Shown here piece after piece: positions 26,437-33,942 of a stretch of 64,000 nucleotides of DNA. This stretch comes from Afipia sp. GAS231. Its GTDB lineage: Bacteria > Pseudomonadota > Alphaproteobacteria > Rhizobiales > Xanthobacteraceae. The stretch spans positions 682,001 through 746,000 of the forward strand of contig NZ_LT629703.1 in the NCBI RefSeq assembly GCF_900103365.1, given 5' to 3'. The notes beneath the pieces were generated by a model. The model was given only the letters and a program-made list of their open reading frames with translations, was not told the origin of the DNA and searched no databases. The translations under genes and the position numbers were made by a program. The number at the start of each line of letters is the position of its first letter. Within the stretch, counting starts at the first letter, position 1.

Positions 26437-26480
26437 TGCCATTTGCCATACCTTGGCGTTTAGTGTGACGATGTCCGCTC
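26437..26480. repeat. 44-bp direct repeat, right copy
   Basis: Partner of 22062-22105; the last 19 bases (AGTGTGACGATGTCCGCTC) are identical. Confidence 0.6.
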
Positions 26481-27557
26481 ACGGCGGGATTTTGTTGCAA
26501 AAGTATTTTTGGGGTGCTGATCTAAAATTCCTAGAGCCGCTGATGCGTCTAGCGCCTCGCGACGTTACGGACCTGATCAATTCGCAGCAAAACGATCACC
26601 GGCCCTCTTATGGGCGGCACTGAGCATCACAGCGGCGAAGTTGTCCAAGAATCGGCATTTGCGAGATTTTTGGGGTCGTTGGATCTTCGACTTTTGCAAC
26701 ATGGGGTAATTCCGGGATCGAGCCAGACAAAGGCAAGGGAATCAGCTCTCCAGGAACGTATGAGGCCAACCTGATGTGGCCTTGCAACGATGGAGAGCGG
26801 CAATGGAATACTATGTCGGACTGGACGTGTCGTTGAAGCAGACGTCGATCTGTGTGGTGGACCAGACGGGGTCGGTCGTGCGAGAGGGCGTGGTCGATTC
26901 AGATCCTGAGGCGATCTCAGTTTACGTGAGGTCAAAGGCGCCGGATGCAGTACGCATCGGCCTCGAGACCGGACCGACGTCCACGTGGCTATGGACTGAG
27001 CTCAAGCGGCTTGGCCTGCCGGTAATCTGTATCGACGCGCGCCATGCCAAGGCCGTGCTCAAGATGCAGATCAACAAGAGCGACCGCAACGATGCTATCG
27101 GGATCGCCCGCATCATACAGACGGGTTGGTTTAAGGAAGTGCACGTCAAGGATATCGACAGCCACTCGGTCAGGGCGCTGCTGGCAAGCCGGGCGCTGCT
27201 GGTCAAGATCAAGCGCGATCTCGAGAACCATGTCCGCGGCCTTCTCAAGAACCTTGGTCTCGTCATCGGCCGTGCCAAGTTCAATGTCTTCGCCGTGCGA
27301 GCCGAGGAGTTGATCGAGGGCCGGCCTGAGCTGATAGCTGCGATCAGACCGCTGCTCGAAACGCGCAATGCCGTCGAGCAGCAGGTCAGTGAGCTTGACC
27401 GCAAGGTTATGAGACTGGCGCGTCATGATGCGCAGGTCCGTCGGTTTATGACCGTACCTGGTGTCGGTCCTATCACCGCGCTCGCCTTCAAGGCAACGAT
27501 TGACGATCCGGCACGGTTTGCGCGGTCGAGAAGCGTGGGCGCTTATATCGGGCTAAC

Positions 27558-28589
27558 TTTGGTGTCTCAGGAGGTTGTCCATCTGGTCTGAACCGAGGAA
27601 GCTGAGGTTGCGAAGCTTCAGTGTTCCAGGGAGAGACCAGATGAACGTCCACAAGAATGCGCCTTTGACGCCCAAAGGTCGAGAGGCGATGGTGCGAGGT
27701 GTGGTCGAGGGTGGGCTGAGCCAGGCCGACGCGGCTTGCCAGTTCAACACGACACCCAAAACAGTCGCCAAGTGGGTCAAGCGGTTCCGCGCAGAAGGTG
27801 TCGATGGGTTGCGCGACCGCTCGTCGCGACCTCATTCATCGCCAAGCCAAACCCTGCCTGCCACGCGCGCCGCCGTCGAGACGTTGCGCCGGCAGCGCCA
27901 CACCGGCAAGCAAATCGCAGCCGAGGTTGGAGTGTCACCGGCCACCGTCAGCCGCATCCTTCGCCGCTTGGGATTAAGCCGGATACGCGATCTGGAGCCG
28001 GCCGAGCCGGTACGGCGCTACGAGCGCGAACAGCCCGGCGAGCTCATCCATATCGACATCAAGAAGCTCGGCAGGTTCGTCAGACCAGGCCACCGCATCA
28101 CCCATGATCGCCAGAAGGGCGAAAGCCGCGGCGCCGGCCACGAGTTCGTCCACGTCGCCATCGACGATGCCTCGCGCCTGGCCTTCTCCCAGATCCGGCG
28201 GGATCAGAAGAAGGAGAGCGCCATCGCCTTCCTCACGGAGGCCGTCACTTACTACCGCAGCCTCGGCATGAAGGTCACCGGCATCATGACCGACAACGGC
28301 TCCTGCTACCGTGCCAAGGCCTTCGCCAGAGCGTGCAGGAAGCTCGGCCTCACGCACATCTTCACCAGACCCTACAGGCCGCAAACAAACGGCAAGGCCG
28401 AGCGCTTCATCCAGACGTCGCTGCGCGAGTGGGCCTATGCTCGCGCCTATGACACCTCAGACCAGCGGGCCAAAGACCTGCCGATCTGGCTTCATTACTA
28501 CAACTGGCATCGACCACACGGCAGCCTGCAAGCCAAACCGCCCATCAGCCGCCTCGGCCTCCCGGCGGACGACCTGTTGAGATTCCACA
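27558..28589 (+). mobile_element. Complete IS481-family insertion sequence
   Basis: A 1032-bp element with related inverted ends: left TTTGGTGTCTCAGGAGG and right (inverted) TGTGGAATCTCAACAGG. It is flanked by the 6-bp direct repeat GCTAAC (27552-27557 and 28590-28595), a target-site duplication within the IS110 gene. It carries one transposase gene. The short imperfect ends resemble the TGTGAAGATTC type of IS481. Confidence 0.92.
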
Positions 28590-28594
28590 GCTAA
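27641..28594 (+). CDS. IS481-family transposase
   Basis: The ATG at 27641 has GGGAGAG upstream and gives 317 residues. An N-terminal helix-turn-helix ([20 protein letters not shown]) and a second one ([18 protein letters not shown]) bind DNA. The rve/DDE core has Asp in IHIDIKK, Asp in [10 protein letters not shown] and Glu in [11 protein letters not shown]. All catalytic residues are present, so it may be active. The last codon is completed by, and the TAA stop lies in, the duplicated target sequence outside the element. Confidence 0.95.
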   Translation: MNVHKNAPLTPKGREAMVRGVVEGGLSQADAACQFNTTPKTVAKWVKRFRAEGVDGLRDRSSRPHSSPSQTLPATRAAVETLRRQRHTGKQIAAEVGVSPATVSRILRRLGLSRIRDLEPAEPVRRYEREQPGELIHIDIKKLGRFVRPGHRITHDRQKGESRGAGHEFVHVAIDDASRLAFSQIRRDQKKESAIAFLTEAVTYYRSLGMKVTGIMTDNGSCYRAKAFARACRKLGLTHIFTRPYRPQTNGKAERFIQTSLREWAYARAYDTSDQRAKDLPIWLHYYNWHRPHGSLQAKPPISRLGLPADDLLRFHS

Positions 28595-28872
28595 CCAGCA
28601 GGCGCCACGCCTCCGGGGAGGTCGATTGGTCCGGCCGAATCTCCAAATGCGGCGACGCTATGCTGCGGAGTTATCTATTTGAAGCAGCCGGGGTTCTGCT
28701 GACCCGTGTCCCGACATGGTCGGCCGTGAAGGCCTGGGGGATGAAGCTCGCCAAGCGCAACGGGCTCCGCAAGGCCAAGGTTGCGGTCGCGCGCAAGCTC
28801 GCGGTCATTCTGCATCGCATGTGGATCGATGGAACCGAATTCAACTGGTCGAAGAAGGAGATTGCTGCCTAG

Positions 28873-29240
28873 CGAGGAGAACACTGAGATCCTGCCAAAC
28901 GGTGGGAAAAGACGTCCCTGCCGGGACGATGGCGATGGTGAGTTCGACCGATTTTTTGCGAGCGTCCGAAAGGCCGACCGCGATTGCAACATTGAACCGC
29001 CAGCGTCACCTTACGCCATCATGCGGAGGGCTTACCCCTACCGCGGAGAGAACAGTGGGCCCGGCAAGGATGATCGTTGGAGAGCTTGACACCCAGACCC
29101 GGAATTAGAGAACAAAATCGGCCCACTGCAGACCTGATGAGCGCGATATCTCGGGCGATTTAGAGCATTCTTGCGACTACCCCCTTCTATTTCACATGTT
29201 CACAAACTATCCTGACGCGAGCGGTTCGCGGGGAATGTCA
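28873..29240. other. Non-coding right end of IS110 and upstream region of next operon
   Basis: No gene supported. The first part is probably the IS110 right end; its boundary cannot be set because the family lacks clear inverted repeats. The last 100 bases upstream of 29241 should hold the promoter of the following operon. Confidence 0.4.
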
Positions 29241-30011
29241 ATGATTGCCGGAAAGCTAGCGAAGAAGTTTGCGCTCGTTTCTTGTGTCGCTCTGTTCCAG
29301 GCGTGCGGCGCCAGCGCGGAACCCGATCTGAGTGGTGTCTGGCTTCCCGATATCAAGGACCAGAAACGCCAGGAGACGGCCAACATGCCGCCCTGGAAAG
29401 CGGAAATCCTCAAACAAGTTCAGCACCTCATCGCCGAAGAAAAGGCCGGGCGGCCTTTCCTCGTGCTCAGCCATTGCCTGCCACACGGCATGCCGAGCTG
29501 GATGCTGATGACTCACAACGCATTTGAGCTGCTTTCGACGCCCGGGCGCATCACCATGCTGGGCGAGGCCGACGGCAACCGGATGCGTCGCATCTATCTG
29601 GACGGCCGCAAGCTGCCCGAGGATCCCGATCCCTCGCTGCACGGCTATTCCGTTGGCCATTGGGATGGCGATACGCTGGTGGTCGATACCGCCGCAATCG
29701 TGCCGCAGGCTTATATCGCGATCAGCGAGGCGGTCGGCATCCCCAGCAATGGTGATATGCACGTTGTCGAGCGCATTCACCTCGCCGAGCCGAACGTGAT
29801 GCATGACGATCTCACGATCACCGCGCCAAACGTTCTCACCGAGACCTGGAAAACGACAAGAATTTTCCGCCGTTACCCGGATCGGCACTACGAAATCACC
29901 GAGGGCGAGTGCGAGCAGGAGGACGTCGTTCCGGGCAAGGACGAGCACGGCAACGACGTTTTTGTCTCGAACCCGCAAGGCGCGTATGGCACGGTTCACA
30001 CCGCGAAATAG
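29241..30011 (+). CDS. Exported protein of unknown function, first gene of a DUF6152/DUF6644 operon
   Basis: I chose the ATG at 29241, with GGGGA six bases before; 29235 is also possible. Signal peptide MIAGKLAKKFALVSCVALFQACGASA is followed by PDLSGVWLPDI. The mature region has LPHGMPSWMLM, GRITMLGEADGNRMRRIYLDG, GYSVGHWDGDTLVVDT and LTETWKTTRIFRR. This pattern is shared with a family of exported proteins that I know only as uncharacterised. It is predicted to be a beta-rich periplasmic protein. Four genes follow closely on the same strand. Confidence 0.6.
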   Translation: MIAGKLAKKFALVSCVALFQACGASAEPDLSGVWLPDIKDQKRQETANMPPWKAEILKQVQHLIAEEKAGRPFLVLSHCLPHGMPSWMLMTHNAFELLSTPGRITMLGEADGNRMRRIYLDGRKLPEDPDPSLHGYSVGHWDGDTLVVDTAAIVPQAYIAISEAVGIPSNGDMHVVERIHLAEPNVMHDDLTITAPNVLTETWKTTRIFRRYPDRHYEITEGECEQEDVVPGKDEHGNDVFVSNPQGAYGTVHTAK

Positions 30012-30038
30012 CTTACGCAATAAAAAGGGATGATCGCG

Positions 30039-30434
30039 ATGTCGTTGAAGGCTCCACTTCTTGCCGTTTGCCTGGCGCTGAGTTCGACCGGCCTGTCAAT
30101 GGCGCACCATTCCAACGCCGCCTATGACAGCGATCATCCGCAGACCGTGGAAGGCACCGTCAAGCAGGTCAACTGGACCAACCCGCACATTACCTTTGTC
30201 GTCGAAACCGACGCCAAGGAGGGACCGCAAGTCGGAACCTGGGTGTTCGAGGTATCGAGTCCCGGTGTTTTAACCCGCTCCGGCTGGACCAAACGCTCGC
30301 TGCAGCCCGGCGACCACGCCATGTTCCAATATCTGCCGCTGCGCGACGGAAAGCAGGGCGGCTTCCTGCGCAAGGTGACACTGCCGGACGGTAAGGAGCT
30401 GACCTACAGCCTTACGGTACCCGATGAGCAGTAA
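30039..30434 (+). CDS. Exported DUF6152 family protein
   Basis: The ATG at 30039 has AAAGGGA eight bases upstream; the in-frame ATG at 30030 sits too close to it. The signal peptide ends SMAHHS, and the mature 110 residues show HHSNAAYDSDHPQTVEG, VKQVNWTNPHITF and LEV-like strands typical of DUF6152. The His pair at the new N terminus could bind copper in the manner of other periplasmic proteins, but that is a guess. It lies 27 bp after the first gene and 7 bp before the next. Confidence 0.8.
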   Translation: MSLKAPLLAVCLALSSTGLSMAHHSNAAYDSDHPQTVEGTVKQVNWTNPHITFVVETDAKEGPQVGTWVFEVSSPGVLTRSGWTKRSLQPGDHAMFQYLPLRDGKQGGFLRKVTLPDGKELTYSLTVPDEQ

Positions 30435-30441
30435 ATAGGCG

Positions 30442-30942
30442 ATGGAAGCTCTGCTTACCGGGTTTTCCAAATGGTTGGCGGCAACGTCGCTCAGCCACAT
30501 CATCCAGACCGTCACCTGGATCATCCCGGCCCTGCAAACCATCCACATTCTGTGTGTGGCGATCGCGTTTTCTTCTGCTGTGCTGGTCGATCTGCGGATA
30601 TTCCGGTTGTTCGAGCGGGACCAGCCGCTGCGCGAGGTTACGCAACGCTTCCTGCTACCGATCTGGCCGGTGCTCGTCGTCTTGCTCATCACGGGCAGCC
30701 TGCTTATCATCGGTGAGCCACGCCGCTCGCTGGTCAACTCGACTTTCTATCTCAAGATGGCGCTGCTCCTGGTCGCGATCCTGCTGACGGCGACCTTGCA
30801 GCGGACCGTTCTGACGTCTCCAGGTTTCTTTGAGGACCGCAGCCATCGGCTAACGGCTCAGGCGCTGGCGACGCTCTCCATCCTGATCTGGTGCGGCATC
30901 CTGTTCGCCGGACGCTGGATCGCTTACACGCAGGTTGGATGA
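30442..30942 (+). CDS. DUF6644 family membrane protein
   Basis: A 166-residue protein with four predicted membrane segments: WIIPALQTIHILCVAIAFSS, FLLPIWPVLVVLLITGSLLI, MALLLVAILLTATL and ALATLSILIWCGILFAGRW. His in TIHILCV and His in DRSHRL might ligate heme or metal in the membrane, which is inference. Its stop overlaps the start of the next gene. The next gene is a paralogue, so the two probably form a heterodimer. Confidence 0.75.
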   Translation: MEALLTGFSKWLAATSLSHIIQTVTWIIPALQTIHILCVAIAFSSAVLVDLRIFRLFERDQPLREVTQRFLLPIWPVLVVLLITGSLLIIGEPRRSLVNSTFYLKMALLLVAILLTATLQRTVLTSPGFFEDRSHRLTAQALATLSILIWCGILFAGRWIAYTQVG

Positions 30943-31445
30943 TGTCGCAGTTCTCCGATCTTGTTGCCTTCTTCGAGGACAGCGGCGTCGCGGAAGCAAT
31001 CCGCGAAAACGACACGCTATTTCCGTTGATTGAATCAGTGCATGTGGTCGCGATCAGTCTCGTCGTCGGCTCGATTCTTGCGCTGGACCTGCGGCTGCTC
31101 GGCTTCGCCTCAGTCGGGCGGCCGGTAAGCCGGTTTGCGAACGCGATTCTTCCCGTGACATGGGCCTCCTTCGCGATCGCGGCGACCACCGGCTTCCTGC
31201 TGTTCATTTCCAACGCGAGCAAATATCTGTCCAATGGCTATTTCGACGCCAAGATCATCCTGATCTGCGCAGCGGGACTAAACATGATCGTGTTCCATGT
31301 GATCAGCGCAAAGGACATGCCGCAATGGGAGAAGCTCGCACAGCCGCCGTTCCCGGCGCGGGCTGCCGGCGCAATCTCCATCCTGCTCTGGATCGCGGTC
31401 GTCGTCTGCGGACGCTGGATCGGCTTCACCATGCAGGGTCTATAG
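30939..31445 (+). CDS. DUF6644 family membrane protein (paralogue)
   Basis: A 168-residue paralogue of the preceding gene, overlapping it (ATGATG spanning its stop). The order of membrane segments is the same: PLIESVHVVAISLVVGSIL, TWASFAIAATTGFLLFI, IILICAAGLNMIVFHVI and ISILLWIAVVVCGRWIGF. The shared SVH/TIH and CGRWI motifs show common origin. Probably the partner subunit in an inner-membrane complex with the exported neighbours and the cytochrome. Confidence 0.75.
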   Translation: MMSQFSDLVAFFEDSGVAEAIRENDTLFPLIESVHVVAISLVVGSILALDLRLLGFASVGRPVSRFANAILPVTWASFAIAATTGFLLFISNASKYLSNGYFDAKIILICAAGLNMIVFHVISAKDMPQWEKLAQPPFPARAAGAISILLWIAVVVCGRWIGFTMQGL

Positions 31446-31447
31446 CG

Positions 31448-31915
31448 ATGAACAAGTCCGCCTTTTCAGCCAGCGTGATCACGGCACTGGTTGTTTCGGG
31501 CTTTTTCGCTTCACCGTTGAAGTCCGAAAGCACATTGCCAATGCCGCCGTTCAAGGCCCACGTCGACATGAAGACCTTCATGGAGCATGTGCTTGTGCCG
31601 GCTGCCCAGGTCATCTGGAGCGTCAACGGGACGATCATCGACGCCAAGGGCGAGCACGACCTGTCGCCCAGGACGGACGACGACTGGGAAAAAATCACCA
31701 GCGGCGCAGCGACGCTCGCGGAAGCAACCAACGCGCTGATGATTCCGGAGCGCGTGCACGATGCGCAGTGGAATTCTTACGTCAAGAAGCTCGCTGATGC
31801 CGCCGAAAAGGCCTACTTGGCTGCGGAGGCCCATGACCTGAAATCCATTGCCGAAGTCAGCGACCACCTCGACGGCATTTGCGCTTCCTGTCATCGGCAT
31901 TACGGGCTGGAGTAG
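31448..31915 (+). CDS. Exported cytochrome c'-like protein
   Basis: A 155-residue protein starting at 31448, 2 bp after the previous stop. A hydrophobic signal peptide leads to a helical mature protein ending in CASCHRHYGLE. A single CxxCH at the extreme C terminus on a four-helix-like body fits the cytochrome c'/c-556 type. It should be a periplasmic heme protein receiving or giving electrons to the membrane pair encoded upstream. Confidence 0.75.
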   Translation: MNKSAFSASVITALVVSGFFASPLKSESTLPMPPFKAHVDMKTFMEHVLVPAAQVIWSVNGTIIDAKGEHDLSPRTDDDWEKITSGAATLAEATNALMIPERVHDAQWNSYVKKLADAAEKAYLAAEAHDLKSIAEVSDHLDGICASCHRHYGLE

Positions 31916-31951
31916 TTTTTCCGGTAAGCCGTTTCCTGACCTATGCGAACA

Positions 31952-32174
31952 ACAGCGGACCTGACTGGCCGCGACGAGTCGCCATGACGGTGAGCGCCCT
32001 ATTCCGCCGCGATCTGTCGCGGTGCCGGCGGCGGGTTGACGAGGTCGGCGGCGAGTTGCGCGTAGCGCACTTTGGCCTCCTGCACCGCCTTTTCCTTGAC
32101 CGGGCCGTAGCCGCGGATGCGATCCGGCATCGACAGCAGTTCGATCGCGGTGTCGAGATTGACCGGCGACAGCA
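31952..32174 (-). pseudogene. Duplicated 3' end of the indolepyruvate ferredoxin oxidoreductase gene
   Basis: This 223-bp stretch is a diverged copy of 33720-33942 (same strand, same frame), covering the last ~58 codons of the gene plus 47 bp beyond the stop. It still reads QIAAE then TAG at 31999. Upstream of 32174 the match ends abruptly and no start codon or rest of the gene follows. It is a remnant of a duplication that now flanks the MFS transporter gene. Confidence 0.85.
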
Positions 32175-32190
32175 ACGTTGCACCTTTACG

Positions 32191-33516
32191 TCACTCGTCA
32201 TATTCCCGCGAAATATCCTGGCCAGTGTAGTCAGGCATGAACGACGCCGCCACAAGGCTTACTACCGCGCAAGCAGCAATGTAGATCGAAATCGCGTAGC
32301 CGGAGTGATAGGCGGCGAATAGGGCTGTGGCGATCAGGGGCGCCGGACCGCCGGCAATCACCGATGCAAGTTGATAGCCTAGTGAAGCACCGCTGTAGCG
32401 CAACCGTGGCGTAAAAGCCTCTGCGATTAAAGCTGCCTGCGGCCCATATTGCATGTCGTGCGGGATGAGCGACAGCACTATCGCGACGAACACCGCCAGG
32501 GGGGCCGCGGTGTCTACCATGCCGAAATAGAGGAAGCCGAACACGCCCGTGGTCGCCGCGCCGATCAGATACATCTTTCTGCGCCCGATGCGGTCGGAGA
32601 TATGGCCCGACAGCGGGATGGCGACGAACGAGACGCAAGAGGCAACCAGCACTGCGCTCAAGATCAGATCGCGCGACATGTGCAAGGTGCCGACGGCGTA
32701 AGCGAAAATGAATGCGGTGAAGATGTAGAACGGAGCTTGCTCAGACATCCGCAGTAATGCCGACAGAATTATCTCCTTCGGATGCTTCTTGAAGACCTCG
32801 ATGATAGGGGCCTTCTCGATCTTCCTGTTATCCAGCAGTTGCTGGAACACTGGCGTCTCAAGAATACCAAGGCGAATCCATAGTCCGACACCGACGAGAA
32901 CAATCGAGAGGGCGAATGGAAGCCGCCAGCCCCAGGTGTTAAACTGGTCGCCCGTCAACTGGCTGAATGCGAGGACGGCAAGGTTTGACAGGAACAGGCC
33001 ACACGGCACGCCGAACTGCGGCCAGGATGCCACCAAACCACGTTGACCGTGGGTGCGCGACCATTCCATCGCCAGCAGCACCGATCCGCCCCATTCGCCA
33101 CCAACGCCGATACCTTGCAGCATCCGCAACACCGTAAGGATGACCGCGCCCCAAATGCCGATTGATGCGTAGGTGGGCACGAATGCGATGAGGAAAGTCG
33201 CAATACCCATACACAGAAGCGTGGCGATGAGGGTCGCTTTGCGGCCGATGCGATCACCGTAGTGACCAAATATCGCAGCACCGATCGGGCGTCCGAGGAA
33301 ACCGATAAAATAGGTGCCGAAAGCCGCGAGCGTCGCCGTTAAAGCATCTTCGTTGGGAAAGTAGAGCTTACCAAAAATAAGCCCAGCAGCTGTGCCATAG
33401 AGGAAGAAGTCGTACCACTCGATTGCCGTACCGATGGTTGATGCGATCACCGCCTTGCGCAACTGCGCGCTATGATCGGATTCGGACAACGTCCCATGCG
33501 TGATTGCCATAGACAT
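32191..33516 (-). CDS. MFS metabolite:H+ symporter (MHS family)
   Basis: The start at 33516 has GAGGGAG upstream and gives 441 residues with twelve membrane segments. It belongs to the MHS branch (ShiA/ProP/KgtP-like): TAIEWYDFFLYGTAAGL at the start, GHYGDRIGRKATLI as the signature loop, and GVGGEWGGSVLLAMEW. ISDRIGRRKMYL marks the second half. Substrates of this branch are organic acids, betaines or shikimate. The gene is bracketed by the 223-bp duplication and may have arrived with it. Confidence 0.88.
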   Translation of the reverse strand: MSMAITHGTLSESDHSAQLRKAVIASTIGTAIEWYDFFLYGTAAGLIFGKLYFPNEDALTATLAAFGTYFIGFLGRPIGAAIFGHYGDRIGRKATLIATLLCMGIATFLIAFVPTYASIGIWGAVILTVLRMLQGIGVGGEWGGSVLLAMEWSRTHGQRGLVASWPQFGVPCGLFLSNLAVLAFSQLTGDQFNTWGWRLPFALSIVLVGVGLWIRLGILETPVFQQLLDNRKIEKAPIIEVFKKHPKEIILSALLRMSEQAPFYIFTAFIFAYAVGTLHMSRDLILSAVLVASCVSFVAIPLSGHISDRIGRRKMYLIGAATTGVFGFLYFGMVDTAAPLAVFVAIVLSLIPHDMQYGPQAALIAEAFTPRLRYSGASLGYQLASVIAGGPAPLIATALFAAYHSGYAISIYIAACAVVSLVAASFMPDYTGQDISREYDE

Positions 33517-33719
33517 GAAATGGCTCCCTCGTTGTCGTTGGTTCCTAGCTCCGTGGGACCGATTCAGATGGCTTCTTGAGGCGATGCTACTATCAGCTCG
33601 CGGCAACCGAAAGACACATCTCGCCGAGGGCAGCATATTGCTGCACCGCAGGAAAATTTGCGCGGCGAAGGTCTTGGCACATTTCAGACGTGCGAAGCCA
33701 GGTCCACGAGGTCCGCTAG

Positions 33720-33942
33720 ACAGCGGACCTGACTGGCCGCGACGAGTCCCGATGACGGTGAGCGCCCTACTCCGCTGCAATCTGCCGCGGGGCCGGCGGC
33801 GGGCTGACGAGGTCGGCGGCGAGTTGCGCGTAGCGCACTTTGGCGTCCTGCACCGCCTTCTCCTTCACCGGGCCGTAGCCGCGGATGCGATCCGGCAGCG
33901 ACAATAGTTCGATCGCGGTGTCGAGATTGACCGGCGACAGCA
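33720..33942. repeat. 223-bp repeat, copy in the intact gene
   Basis: Partner of 31952-32174. Both start ACAGCGGACCTGACTGGC and end ATTGACCGGCGACAGCA. This copy covers the 3' end and downstream flank of the intact oxidoreductase gene. Confidence 0.85.

Larger units (their letters stand above)
26025..26802. other. Repeat-rich gap before the IS110 element
   Basis: No gene is supported. The gap holds two CCTCATCC-type repeats (26112-26234 and 26288-26420), the right copy of the 44-bp repeat (26437-26480), and from about 26690 probably the non-coding left end of the IS110 element. Confidence 0.5.
26803..28872 (+). pseudogene. IS110-family transposase split by an IS481 insertion
   Basis: The first part, 26803-27557, encodes the DEDD/RuvC-like domain: GLDVSLKQTS, GLETGPTS and KSDRNDA hold the acidic residues. 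The start of the Tnp20 domain follows (MTVPGVGPITALAFKA). It is broken after GAYIGLT. The rest resumes at 28596 ([27 protein letters not shown]) and ends at 28872. Removing the insert and one 6-bp duplication restores a single frame of 343 residues, normal for the family. The C-terminal catalytic Ser region is thus separated and the gene is inactive. Confidence 0.95.

Noticed and set aside
32191..33780. Upstream extension of the MFS gene to 33780
   Set aside because: The added N-terminal part comes from the repeat and has no ribosome site; the start at 33516 does.
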